A DNA stretch of 64,000 nt, taken from Phycisphaeraceae bacterium. Its GTDB lineage: Bacteria; Planctomycetota; Phycisphaerae; Phycisphaerales; Zrk34. This document shows, one piece after another, positions 40,739 to 49,430 of this stretch. Every line of letters starts with the position of its first letter. Position 1 is the stretch's first letter. The DNA lies in the NCBI GenBank assembly GCA_028282805.1, contig JANQHD010000051.1:61405-125404 (forward strand), read 5' to 3'. The notes under the pieces are model-generated. The model worked only from the letters and a program-made list of their open reading frames with translations, had not been told where the DNA came from and ran no database searches. The position numbers and the translations under genes are program-made.

Positions 40739-42409
40739 ATGGGCGAACAACCGGTTCGGATCGTGGTCGTGGGGGGCGTGGCCGGTGGGGCGTCGGCGGC
40801 GACGCGGGCGCGTCGGCTCAACGAGCACGCGCGGATCACCGTGTACGAGAAAGACGGTTACGCGTCGTTCGCGAACTGCGGGCTGCCGTACTACATCGGC
40901 GGCGAGATCGCCGAGCGTGACAAGCTGATCGTGGCCAAGCCGGAATTATTCTGCGACCGGTTCAACATCGATCTGCGGACGCGCCACGAAGTGACCGCGA
41001 TCGACCCCGAGCGGAAGTTGGTGCGTGTGCACAACCGGGACACCGACGACCTGTTCGAGGAACCTTACGACAAGTTGATCCTTGCGCCGGGCGCATCGCC
41101 GGTCGTGCCCTCGATTGAGGGCGTCGACGCCGAGGGCGTGTTCACGTTGCGCAACCTGGAGGACACGGACCGCATCTACGAATCGGCGGTCGCGGGTGAT
41201 GCGGCCCACGCGGTGGTGGTCGGCGCGGGGTTCATCGGATTAGAGATGGTCGAGCAGTTCGTGGCGCGCGCGGTGTCGGTGACGCTGGTGGAGTTGCAGG
41301 ACCAGGTGTTGCCGCTGTTGGACCGGGAGATGGCGCAGCCGTTGGAGCAGGCGTTGCGCGAGCGCGGCGTCGACGTGCGCGTGGGTCGTAAGCTCGGATC
41401 GATCGAAACGGACCGCGGCCGGGTGAGCGCGGTGGGGCTCGACGACGGTTCACGGATCGCAACCGACCTGGTGGTGATGGGCATCGGTGTGAGGCCGAGC
41501 GTTCACTTGGCGGAGGTGGCGGGGCTGGCGCTGGGCGCGAGCGGGGGGATCGCGGTGGACGCGTTCATGCGGACCAGCGACCCGGACGTGTACGCGGTGG
41601 GTGACGCGGCGGAGTACGTGTTCGGCCCGACGGGCGCGGCGATGCGTGTGCCGTTGGCGGGCCCGGCGAACCGTTCGGGGCGGCTGGCCGGCCAGCACGC
41701 GGCGACGGGGCAAGCGGCGGCGATGGCGCCGGTAATGGGCACGTCGATCGTGCGCGTGTTCGACCGCGCGGCGGGCGTGACGGGGTTGACGGCAAAGGCG
41801 GCTGGGCGGCTGGGCGTCGAAGCGAAGAGCGTGACGGTTATCGCCAACCACCACGTCGGGTACTACCCGGGCGCACAGCCGATGACGTTGAAGCTGACCT
41901 ACGCGCCGGACGGCCGGTTGCTCGGCCTGCAGGCGGTCGGCGGGGCGGGCGTGGACAAGCGGTTGGATGTCGCGGCGACGGCGCTGGCCTTCAACGGCAC
42001 GGTGTACGACCTGACGGGTTTGGACCTGGCGTACGCGCCGCCGTTCGGGGCGGCGAAGGACCCGATTCATATGGCGGCGTTCACCGCGGCCAACGAGCTG
42101 GACGGGCTGGTTGACGTGTGCCCAACCGACAAGGGCCTCGACGGGGTGCAGGTGATCGACGTGCGGACGGGTGACGAGGTGGCGCGTGCGCCGATCGAGG
42201 GTGCGTTGCACGTGCCGGTCGATGAATTGCGGGATCGGCTGGGCGAACTCGATGCGACGAAGCCGACCGTGGTGGTGTGCGCAACGGGCCCGCGCAGCTA
42301 CGTGGCGGCGCGGGTGCTGATGCAGCACGGGTTTGAAAGCGTGGCCAACCTGAACGGCGGGTATACGGTCCGCCGGCGGGTCGGCTCGACGGAGGAGCAC
42401 GCACGATGA
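40739..42409 (+). CDS. CoA-disulfide reductase-like flavoprotein with C-terminal rhodanese domain
   Basis: A 556-residue cytoplasmic enzyme. The N-terminal two thirds are a single-cysteine pyridine-nucleotide disulfide oxidoreductase of the CoA-disulfide reductase/NADH-dependent persulfide reductase type: FAD motif VVVGGVAGGASAATRAR (9-25), redox Cys47 in FANCGLPYYIGG, NAD motif VVVGAGFIGLEM and FAD motif VYAVGDAAEY. The last 100 residues are a rhodanese domain with active cysteine in VVVCATGPRSYVAAR. The CoADR-rhodanese fusion reduces persulfides of CoA or glutathione and lowers elemental sulfur. GGAG sits 8 bp before the ATG. It overlaps the next rhodanese gene by 4 bp. Confidence 0.95.
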   Translation: MGEQPVRIVVVGGVAGGASAATRARRLNEHARITVYEKDGYASFANCGLPYYIGGEIAERDKLIVAKPELFCDRFNIDLRTRHEVTAIDPERKLVRVHNRDTDDLFEEPYDKLILAPGASPVVPSIEGVDAEGVFTLRNLEDTDRIYESAVAGDAAHAVVVGAGFIGLEMVEQFVARAVSVTLVELQDQVLPLLDREMAQPLEQALRERGVDVRVGRKLGSIETDRGRVSAVGLDDGSRIATDLVVMGIGVRPSVHLAEVAGLALGASGGIAVDAFMRTSDPDVYAVGDAAEYVFGPTGAAMRVPLAGPANRSGRLAGQHAATGQAAAMAPVMGTSIVRVFDRAAGVTGLTAKAAGRLGVEAKSVTVIANHHVGYYPGAQPMTLKLTYAPDGRLLGLQAVGGAGVDKRLDVAATALAFNGTVYDLTGLDLAYAPPFGAAKDPIHMAAFTAANELDGLVDVCPTDKGLDGVQVIDVRTGDEVARAPIEGALHVPVDELRDRLGELDATKPTVVVCATGPRSYVAARVLMQHGFESVANLNGGYTVRRRVGSTEEHAR

Positions 42410-42945
42410 ACGCGGCGACGCTAAACGAAACGATCGACGTGGCGCGGTTGCACGACATGAGCCTGCGCGGCGAGGCGCCGGTGATTGTGGACGTGCGGAC
42501 GCGGGGCGAGTACCGGTCGGTGCACGTGCGCGGCGCGGTGAACGTGCCGCTCGACGAGCTGAGTTGTGAGCGGTTGGCCGAGGTGTCGGGCGACGGGCCG
42601 GTGTACATCGTGTGCGAGAGCGGCGGGCGGGCGCGGAAGGCCTGTGAGAAGTTGCAGGCGGAGGGGGTGGTATGCGGCGTGGTGGTCGAGGGGGGCACGG
42701 CGGCGTGGGACCGGGCGGGCTACCCGGTGCAGCGCGATAAGGCGGGGGTGATCTCGCTGGAGCGGCAGGTGCGGATCGCGGCGGGCGCGCTGGTAGCGGC
42801 GGGCGTGGCGCTGGGCGTTTGGCAGAGCCCGTGGTGGTTGGTGGTGCCGGGGTTTGTGGGGTGCGGGTTGGTGTTTGCGGGGGTGACGGACACGTGCGGG
42901 ATGGGGTTGTTGTTGGCGAAGATGCCGTGGAACCGGGGCGGGTGA
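42406..42945 (+). CDS. YgaP-like membrane rhodanese
   Basis: A 179-residue protein. An N-terminal rhodanese domain (about 10-112) has the active-site loop VCESGGRARKA with Cys at about 71. Two membrane helices follow (about 124-141 and 143-162; DUF2892-type, ending CGMGLLLAKMPWN). YgaP-like proteins move sulfane sulfur or help export thiocyanate at the inner membrane. The ATGA overlap with the flavoprotein gene indicates coupled translation, so both probably act in one sulfide/persulfide detoxification route. Confidence 0.93.
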   Translation: MNAATLNETIDVARLHDMSLRGEAPVIVDVRTRGEYRSVHVRGAVNVPLDELSCERLAEVSGDGPVYIVCESGGRARKACEKLQAEGVVCGVVVEGGTAAWDRAGYPVQRDKAGVISLERQVRIAAGALVAAGVALGVWQSPWWLVVPGFVGCGLVFAGVTDTCGMGLLLAKMPWNRGG

Positions 42946-42965
42946 GTTGCGGTGGTCTGTGATTG

Positions 42966-42989
42966 AAAACCCGGTCGCGGGCGACCGGG
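42966..42989 (-). terminator. Terminator of the CBS protein genes
   Basis: A 9-bp stem CCCGGTCGC/GCGACCGGG with a very short loop is followed on the minus strand by TTTTC. It lies 42 bp beyond the stop of the minus-strand CBS gene. The loop of two bases must open somewhat, which lowers confidence; on the plus strand the same hairpin may stop the rhodanese operon without a T-tract. Confidence 0.6.
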
Positions 42990-43031
42990 CTAAACGTGGT
43001 TTGGTTGTGCGTGGGTGTGCTGGGGGTTGGT

Positions 43032-43541
43032 TTAGATCTGGTAGTTTTGCGGGAAGTGTTTCTGGAGGTAGGCGGTGACTTTGCGGACGCCGACCATGCC
43101 CTGGAGCTTGTTGTCCTGGTCGACGACGGGCACGTGGCGGAAGCCGCCGGAGACCATGACGTTGAGCACGCGGGCGAGCGTGTCGGAGGAATAGGCGGTG
43201 ACGGGGTCGGCGGTCATGATGTCGCTGAGCCGGCGGCCCTTGACGTCTTCGTAGTGGTCGGCGACACGCACGAGCACGTCGCGCTCGGAGAAGATGCCCA
43301 CGGCGCGGTGCTCTTCGTCCATGACCACGACGCAGGCGAAGTTGTTGTCGTTCATGAGCTGGATCGCGTCGGCGACGGTCATGTCGGAGCGTGCCTTGAG
43401 GTGGTCGTCGAACGGCACGGCCTCGACGATGTCTTCGACGAGCGAGCGTTCGAGTTCGTCCTCGTATTCCTTGGGCTCGTAGTTGCTGAGCGGGTCCTCG
43501 AACTCGCCCGGCTCGGGTTGGCGTCTTTCTCGCTTGGCCAT
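43032..43541 (-). CDS. CBS domain pair protein (second of two)
   Basis: A cytoplasmic regulatory protein of 169 residues with a charged N-terminal extension (about 1-35) and one Bateman module made of two CBS motifs: MTVADAIQLMNDNNFACVVV (near 54) and IMTADPVTAYSSDTLARVLN (near 112). Such modules bind adenosine nucleotides such as AMP, ATP or NAD. No enzyme domain is attached. The ATG shares bases with the stop of the upstream CBS gene (TGATG), so both are made together and may form a heteromer. Confidence 0.92.
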   Translation of the reverse strand: MAKRERRQPEPGEFEDPLSNYEPKEYEDELERSLVEDIVEAVPFDDHLKARSDMTVADAIQLMNDNNFACVVVMDEEHRAVGIFSERDVLVRVADHYEDVKGRRLSDIMTADPVTAYSSDTLARVLNVMVSGGFRHVPVVDQDNKLQGMVGVRKVTAYLQKHFPQNYQI

Positions 43542-44011
43542 CACGCGCCCTCCCTCTGGTCGATGGAGATGTTCGATTGGATCGGCTCGACCTTGACCGA
43601 GCGCGGGAAGTGGTCGACGACGTACTCCATCACGCCGCGCAGGCCGGTCAGCGCGACGGCGACGCCCTTGTCGTCGACGACGCACACCCAGCGGTACTGT
43701 CGCTGGCGCATGATGTTGATCAGCTTGGCGATCGAGTGGCTCTTCTTAACCGTGACCACGTTGACGGTCATGTGGTTGCGGACGGGCTCGCCCATCGCGC
43801 CGGGCTGCTCGGCGAGCAGGCGGATGAGCAGTTTCTCGTTGAACATGCCGACGGGTCGGCCGGCGTCGTCGATGGCGATCGCCGCGCCGAGCCGCGCCTG
43901 GCGCATCAGGGCGCAGGCCCGTTCGACGGTGTCGTCGGGGCTGACCGTGACCAGCTTGCGCAGCGACAGGTCGCCGACGGTGTCGTGGTAAATGTTGTCT
44001 TTCAAGCCCAT
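43541..44011 (-). CDS. CBS domain pair protein (first of two)
   Basis: A 156-residue Bateman-module protein with two CBS motifs (SLRKLVTVSPDDTVERACAL near 16; HMTVNVVTVKKSHSIAKLIN near 80). GGAGAGAG lies just before the ATG at 44011. No catalytic domain is present. It is translationally coupled to the following CBS gene. The pair differs enough in sequence to be an old duplication. Likely ligands are adenine nucleotides; the target protein is unknown. Confidence 0.92.
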   Translation of the reverse strand: MGLKDNIYHDTVGDLSLRKLVTVSPDDTVERACALMRQARLGAAIAIDDAGRPVGMFNEKLLIRLLAEQPGAMGEPVRNHMTVNVVTVKKSHSIAKLINIMRQRQYRWVCVVDDKGVAVALTGLRGVMEYVVDHFPRSVKVEPIQSNISIDQREGA

Positions 44012-44201
44012 AGGCTCTCTCCAAGAAACACCGGCGGCACAACACGGGCGCCGGCCCGGCTGATTCGTGGCACTCGACAAAACGCATTGGGCGGTCACCA
44101 ACCGCCTCGAAATTGTAACGGGCCGACCGGGCAGTGTCGAACGCACCGGATCGCTCGGCGGTGGTAAACTTGGTGTTTGGTATCGATTTATGGAGCACGC
44201 G

Positions 44202-44993
44202 ATGCAAACCATCACCAGCCCCGCCAACGGCCGGGTCAAGCAACTGGTCCGCCTGCAGCGCCGGGCCCGCAGCCGGCGCGAGGCGGGTTTGTTTTGCATC
44301 GAAACCGTGCGCGACCTGACGCGGGCGACCGGCGCGGGGTTCGACGTGGCCGAGTTTTACGCGACCGATCGCGCGTGGCAGACCGAGCCGGCTTTGCGGC
44401 GGGCGGCGGCCGACGCGGCGTGCTTCACCGTGACCGATGACGTGCTGGCCAAGGCGGCTTACCGCGAAAACCCGTCGGGCTTCGTGGCGGTGTTGCGGGC
44501 GCGGTGGTTGACGCTCGGCGACTTGCGGCTCGGCGCTACGCCGGCGCTGCTCGTGTGCAGCGGGCTCGAAAAACCCGGCAACCTCGGCGCGATACTGCGC
44601 ACGGCCGACGCGATCGGCTGCGACGCGGTGCTCGTCGACTCGGCCGAGGCCGACCTGTTCAACCCGAATTGCGTGCGCGCGAGCACGGGCGCGGTGTTCG
44701 GCGTGCCGATCGTGTGCGCCGAAGTTGACGAGCTGATCGCGTGGCTCAACGGCGCGGGCGTGACGGTCTGCGCCGCGACGCCCGAGGCGGAGCGAACCAT
44801 CGATAAGGTCGACCTGCGTCAACCGTTTGCGTGGGTGGTCGGCAGTGAGGCGGAAGGTTTAACCGAGCGCTGGCGCGCGGCGGCTGGCGTGACGGCGTCG
44901 GTCCCCATGCGCGGCCGATCGGTCGATTCATTGAACGTCTCGGTGACCGCGGCGCTGCTGTTGTATGAGGCGGTGCGCCAGCGACGGGCGTAA
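44202..44993 (+). CDS. SpoU/TrmH family RNA 2'-O-methyltransferase
   Basis: Methylates a ribose 2'-OH in rRNA or tRNA; which one cannot be told. The 263 residues comprise an N-terminal substrate-binding domain (ITSPANGRVKQLVRLQRRAR, typical of the 23S rRNA methyltransferase-like group) and the knotted SPOUT domain with motif 1 EKPGNLGAILRTADA (near 126), motif 2 VVGSEAEGL (near 217) and motif 3 VDSLNVSVTAALLLYE (near 241). The ATG at 44202 has GGAG 6 bp upstream. The last base lies 10 bp from the end of the convergent coiled-coil gene. Confidence 0.93.
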   Translation: MQTITSPANGRVKQLVRLQRRARSRREAGLFCIETVRDLTRATGAGFDVAEFYATDRAWQTEPALRRAAADAACFTVTDDVLAKAAYRENPSGFVAVLRARWLTLGDLRLGATPALLVCSGLEKPGNLGAILRTADAIGCDAVLVDSAEADLFNPNCVRASTGAVFGVPIVCAEVDELIAWLNGAGVTVCAATPEAERTIDKVDLRQPFAWVVGSEAEGLTERWRAAAGVTASVPMRGRSVDSLNVSVTAALLLYEAVRQRRA

Positions 44994-45003
44994 ACCATCG
45001 GCA

Positions 45004-47283
45004 TCAAAGCGGCGTGAACTCGGGCGTGTCGCTATCACCGCCGCTGCTCTTCTTCGGCTTGGCGGCCTTGGCGGCGGGTTCGGCCTTCGGCTTGGCTTCG
45101 GCTTTCGGTTTGGCCGACTTGGCGCGCGACTTGGTCGCCTTCGGTTGGCCCTTGGCCTGTGCTTTGGCGGGCTTGGGCGCCGCGGCCTTCGGCTCGTCGG
45201 CCGGGGCGGGTGCTTCGGCGGTTGCGCCGCCGAGCGTGGCGGCGGGCGCTTGCCAGGTCTGTGCGTCGGCCAGCGGGCTGTCGGCCAGCGCCGTCGACAG
45301 GCGCGGCACACGCCGGGTCACGAAGAACATGACCACGAAGTACACCAGCAACGCCGCGCCGCTGATGATCGAAAAGATCTGCGCCAGCTTGAAGCGGTAG
45401 TTGTCGGTCACGGCGTTCGGCGCCAACGACGCGGCCTGCACCGTTTCGAGGTTCGCGTCGGTCGACGCCAGCGCACGCACCAAGCCGTTGAGCACCGGCG
45501 TCAGCTCGCCCTGGTTGCCGCCGTGAAGCTCGAGCATGAGCACGCCCGGCGCCGGTGAGTTGATGTGCATGCCGTTGGCCATCATCTCGCCCACGTACTG
45601 CGGTGTCGCCGGGCCGGTGTACCCGACCTGGCGCATGGTCATGATCGCCTGGTTGATCAGGTTGGTGTTCGAAAGCGACTTCTGGTGGTGGGTCAGCCAG
45701 GCCTGCGCCTGGTTCTCCGTCACACCGTCGGTCTTGAACACCGCGGTTGCGGCCCACACCTGGGTCGACAGCTTGCTCGCCAGAAGCATGCTCACCCCCG
45801 CCGAGACCAGCAGACACAGCAACGCGCCGCCCACCCACACGAACGCCTTGCTCCGACCCCAACGCGAGATCATCTGCTGCTCGATGCCCATCACGCGCTG
45901 CTGCTCGGCCAGCACGGCCTCGCGCTGCTCCAACACCTCGCGCGCCGAGGCACACAGAGGCTCGATCTGCGCCTCTTTCTGTTCGATCGCGGCCCGCTGC
46001 TGGTCCAACTCGCCCTGGCGTTTGTCCAACTGCTCAGCCTGCTGGTTCAATCCCGCGGTTCGCTCGTCGAGTTCGCCCGATTGCTTGGCGAGCTCGGCCT
46101 GCGACTGCTCCTGTTTCTCCTTGATCTCGTGCGTCGTCTTCTCGACCACCGCCTTGAACTCGCCCTCGCGCTGCACGACCTTCTGCTCGCGCGCGTCGAG
46201 GTCGGCGGTGCGCTCCTCGCACGCCTGTTCCTGCTGCTTGTGCGCCTCTTGGGCCTTGTCCAACTGCTCGGCACGCTCGTTGAGCGCGTCCTGCTGCTTG
46301 TTGATCTCGGAGCGGTCGTTCTCGATCTCCGTGGTCTTCTTCTCCAGGTCGCTGCGGAACTCCGCGATCTCCTGATCGAAATCCGCGCGACGCTTGGCCA
46401 ACTCCTCGTCGAGGTTCGCGTGCTTGGCCTCCACCTCCGACTGCTTCTGACGGAACTGCTCTTCCGCGGCCTGTCGCTTCTGTTCGATCTCCTCGGTCAG
46501 CTCTTTCTCGGCCTGCTCCAACTCGGCCATCTTCTCGGTCAGCTGTTCGTCGGCGGCGCGACGCTTCTCGCTCAACTCATCTTCGAGTTGCTGGCGGCGC
46601 GTTTGTGATTCGGTCTTGAACTCCGACTTCAGCTCGTCGAGCTCGCTGCGCTTGGCTTCGATCTCGCCGGTTAGCTTTTCACGTTCGCCGTCGAACTCTG
46701 CTTGCAGTTCGGCGCGGCGTTCGTTGATCTCGGTGTCGATCTGTTTTTTAAGCTCGTCGAGCTCGCCCCGCTTGGCCGTCAGTTCCTTCTCGGCCGCCTC
46801 GCGCTGGCCGGTCAGCTCCGCCTCGAGTTCGCGCTGACGGGTTTCGATCTCGTTCTGAAGTTCGAGCTGGCGTTTTTCGACCTGATCGGCCTGCTCCTGC
46901 ACACGGTGGGCCTGTTCGTCGAGGCGGATGCCGCGGTTCTCCAGGTCACGCTGGGCCTTTTCGATCTCTTCTTGTTCTTGATCGATCTGCTCACGCCGGG
47001 CCTCGACCTGGTCGCGCTCGGCGTCGAGCTGCATCTGCAGGTGTTCCACCGCTTCGCGGTCCGACTTGAGTTCCGCCTCGATGGTCTGGCGGGCCTGCTC
47101 GATCGCCGCGGACTGCGCCGATTCGTGCTCGGCGAGGTACTGGTCGAGTTGGCCGGCGTACGAGTCGGCCACCTGCTGCATCTTTTCGAGTTGCGATTGC
47201 AGGTCGCCCCACGCCTGGCTGACGTCGGGCAGGTCTTGGGGGCGGTTTTCCCCCGTCGATTGGTTCCGGTGGGTATCTGGCAT
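45004..47283 (-). CDS. Coiled-coil membrane protein with Wzz-like periplasmic loop
   Basis: A 759-residue protein of unusual layout. Residues about 28-465 form a nearly continuous coiled coil, rich in Glu, Gln, Lys and Arg with heptad pattern and no signal peptide, so it should lie in the cytoplasm. A helix (about 475-500) leads to a loop of about 130 residues outside the cytoplasm, and a second helix (about 633-655) returns to a cytoplasmic Ala/Lys/Pro-rich tail. The loop (KLSTQVWAATAVFKTDG, then NTNLINQAIMTMRQVGY and ending RFKLAQIFSIISG) resembles the bracket of Wzz/GumC chain-length regulators, including flanking helices. The function is not known; a role in polysaccharide export, division or cell shape is possible. 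Confidence 0.75.
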   Translation of the reverse strand: MPDTHRNQSTGENRPQDLPDVSQAWGDLQSQLEKMQQVADSYAGQLDQYLAEHESAQSAAIEQARQTIEAELKSDREAVEHLQMQLDAERDQVEARREQIDQEQEEIEKAQRDLENRGIRLDEQAHRVQEQADQVEKRQLELQNEIETRQRELEAELTGQREAAEKELTAKRGELDELKKQIDTEINERRAELQAEFDGEREKLTGEIEAKRSELDELKSEFKTESQTRRQQLEDELSEKRRAADEQLTEKMAELEQAEKELTEEIEQKRQAAEEQFRQKQSEVEAKHANLDEELAKRRADFDQEIAEFRSDLEKKTTEIENDRSEINKQQDALNERAEQLDKAQEAHKQQEQACEERTADLDAREQKVVQREGEFKAVVEKTTHEIKEKQEQSQAELAKQSGELDERTAGLNQQAEQLDKRQGELDQQRAAIEQKEAQIEPLCASAREVLEQREAVLAEQQRVMGIEQQMISRWGRSKAFVWVGGALLCLLVSAGVSMLLASKLSTQVWAATAVFKTDGVTENQAQAWLTHHQKSLSNTNLINQAIMTMRQVGYTGPATPQYVGEMMANGMHINSPAPGVLMLELHGGNQGELTPVLNGLVRALASTDANLETVQAASLAPNAVTDNYRFKLAQIFSIISGAALLVYFVVMFFVTRRVPRLSTALADSPLADAQTWQAPAATLGGATAEAPAPADEPKAAAPKPAKAQAKGQPKATKSRAKSAKPKAEAKPKAEPAAKAAKPKKSSGGDSDTPEFTPL

Positions 47284-47473
47284 GGCGCACTACTCGCTCA
47301 GCGGGGGTTGGACTACTTATGCGATCGGAAAAAACGGGGGCGCAAAATCGTTCGGCGGGCGCGAATTTGTGGACGATGGGGCGGCTGTGCCGGTCGTGAC
47401 GGTTATGCGCGGGTCGATGCGCCAACCGTGGCTCGCTATGATGTCCCGCCGACCCGCTTTCCCCAGGTGCCCC

Positions 47474-48625
47474 GTGAACGTGGAATTGCAGCCCATCGCC
47501 CAGAAGGTCCACACCGGCCAACGGCTCGACGCCGCCGACGCCCGCGCGCTGTTCGCGTCGGAAGACATCTGGGCCATCGGCCGGCTCGCCGACACCGTCC
47601 GTCGGCGCATGCACGGCGACACCACGTACTACAACGTCAACCGCCACTTCAACTACTCCAACGTGTGCGCGCTGAGTTGCAAGTTCTGCGACTTCTACCG
47701 CAAACGCAACGAGGCCGGGGCCTACGAGTTCAGCACTGACGACGCCCGCGACCAGGCACGCCGGGCCAGAGAAGCCGGCGCCACCGAACTCCACGTTGTC
47801 GGCGGCCTGCACCCTTATTTGCCGTTCAGCTACTACACCGACATGCTGCGCGCGATCAAGGACGAATACCCACAGCTGCACGTCAAGGCGTTCACCGCGG
47901 TGGAGGTCGTGCACCTGGCGCGCATCGACAAGCGGCCGAACGACCTCGAAGGCGTGCTGCGCGACCTGCAAGACGCCGGCCTCGGCTCACTGCCCGGCGG
48001 TGGGGCGGAGGTGTTCGACGACCGCTGCCACGACGAGGCTTACAAGGGCAAGATCCGCAGCGACAAGTGGCTCGAAGTGCACGACGCGGCCCACCGCCTG
48101 GGGCTGATGTCCAACGCCACGATCCTCTACGGCCACATCGAGTCGGTCGACGACCGCATCAACCACCTGCTCATGCTGCGCGACGCGCAAGACCGCGCGA
48201 TCGACAACGGCTGGCCGGGCCGGTTTCAGACCGTGATCCCGCTGCCGTTCATCCCCGGCGAGTCGGCGCTGAAGCACCTGCCCGGGCCCACGGGCTTGGG
48301 CGACCTGAAGATGCTGGCGATCTGCCGGCTCGTGCTCGACAACTTCGACCACGTCAAGACGTTTTGGATCATGCAGACGCTCGAGCTCAGCCAACTCGCC
48401 TTGCAGTTCGGCGTCGACGACATCGACGGCACCGTCGTGTGGTACGACATCACGAAGGTCAAGCGCGACGGGTCGACGCACCAGGAGACGACCGCCGGCG
48501 AGCTGCGGCGCACGATCGTCGAGGCGGGCTTTGCGCCCGTCGAGCGCGACACGCTGTACCGGCGGGTCGAGCGCGACGGGCCCGCGTGGCGCGTGGTCGA
48601 AACCGAGCCGGCCGGCGCTGTCTAG
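47474..48625 (+). CDS. mqnE: Aminofutalosine synthase MqnE
   Basis: Radical SAM enzyme of the futalosine route to menaquinone; it joins chorismate-derived 3-(1-carboxyvinyloxy)benzoate to SAM, giving aminofutalosine. The 383 residues hold the [4Fe-4S] motif Cys65-x3-Cys69-x2-Cys72 (CALSCKFCDFYRKR). Family features such as HVVGGLHPYLPFSYYTDMLR and GLGSLPGGGAEVFDD (near 174) are present. I chose GTG 47474 (AGGTG just upstream), which fits the usual MqnE start; two ATGs at 47438 and 47441 are alternatives. Its presence implies menaquinone-based respiration by the futalosine pathway; the partner genes are elsewhere. Its TAG stop shares CTAG with the convergent lipoprotein gene. Confidence 0.95.
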   Translation: MNVELQPIAQKVHTGQRLDAADARALFASEDIWAIGRLADTVRRRMHGDTTYYNVNRHFNYSNVCALSCKFCDFYRKRNEAGAYEFSTDDARDQARRAREAGATELHVVGGLHPYLPFSYYTDMLRAIKDEYPQLHVKAFTAVEVVHLARIDKRPNDLEGVLRDLQDAGLGSLPGGGAEVFDDRCHDEAYKGKIRSDKWLEVHDAAHRLGLMSNATILYGHIESVDDRINHLLMLRDAQDRAIDNGWPGRFQTVIPLPFIPGESALKHLPGPTGLGDLKMLAICRLVLDNFDHVKTFWIMQTLELSQLALQFGVDDIDGTVVWYDITKVKRDGSTHQETTAGELRRTIVEAGFAPVERDTLYRRVERDGPAWRVVETEPAGAV

Positions 48626-49368
48626 TTTTTCGCGGGTGATTCGACCAACACGACTTCGTGGCGATTGAACCAGGACAGCAGCATCAGCGCCCTGCCGGAT
48701 TCCTTGTACAGCCGCGCCTGGATGCCCGCGCCGTCGGCGCACCAGATCACGGTCTCGCTGGACACCGACGCCTTGGAGATCTTCATGCGATAGTTGCGTT
48801 GGAGGATGTAGCAGTCGAACTCGCCGGCGGGCGTGCGCAGGCGCTGGCGGCCGACGTACCTCAGCTCCATCGCGCACGGCCCGCGGTCCTTGACCTTGCC
48901 GGGTGTTTTGAGGTTGGCGATGGTGATCTCGGTGTCGGTGGTGATTACTTGGCCGGGCGTGATGCTCGGGTCGCACACCACCAGCGGCCGGGCGAAGCGG
49001 GTGATGACCTTGTGCTCGTGGTCTTCGACGGCGTGCAGCAGGATGCGCCCGCGCCCGTCGCGCGAGACGTGGTTGACCTGGCCCAGCGCTTCGTCGTGCC
49101 GGCGGAAGGGGGCCGAACCGTTGCCGGCCGGCTCGATGCGCTGGACGAACGGCTCGGCGTCATCGCCGCCGATATGCTTGTAAACCCAGCGGCCGACGCG
49201 CAGGGGCATCAGGTCGACGCCGGGGGGCAGGGCGGTCGGCTCGTCGAGCGACGAGGCGGCGAACGGCCGGATCGGCTCGGGCGTATCGGTCAGGTCGATC
49301 GCCGTCGAGCAGCCCGCGGCCGCAGCCATTAGGATGAGCAGCCCGCACGTTCGCAAGATCATCGCCAT
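48622..49368 (-). CDS. Lipoprotein of unknown function
   Basis: A 248-residue lipoprotein. The signal peptide ends in the lipobox AAAAGCS (Cys at about 19). The mature domain is beta-rich (VGRWVYKHIGGDDAEPFVQR, ITTDTEITIANLKTPGKVKD, AGEFDCYILQRNYRMKISK), of a type resembling DUF-like outer-membrane lipoproteins, but with no recognised family motif. The start is the ATG at 49368, 62 bp from the divergent SLC13 gene. It overlaps the mqnE gene end to end by 4 bases (CTAG). No role is proposed. Confidence 0.75.
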   Translation of the reverse strand: MAMILRTCGLLILMAAAAGCSTAIDLTDTPEPIRPFAASSLDEPTALPPGVDLMPLRVGRWVYKHIGGDDAEPFVQRIEPAGNGSAPFRRHDEALGQVNHVSRDGRGRILLHAVEDHEHKVITRFARPLVVCDPSITPGQVITTDTEITIANLKTPGKVKDRGPCAMELRYVGRQRLRTPAGEFDCYILQRNYRMKISKASVSSETVIWCADGAGIQARLYKESGRALMLLSWFNRHEVVLVESPAKN

Positions 49369-49430
49369 AAGATGCCGATCATACGATAATCCGCCGGTGC
49401 CGACATTCCGGCGAACAGATGGAGCGACGC

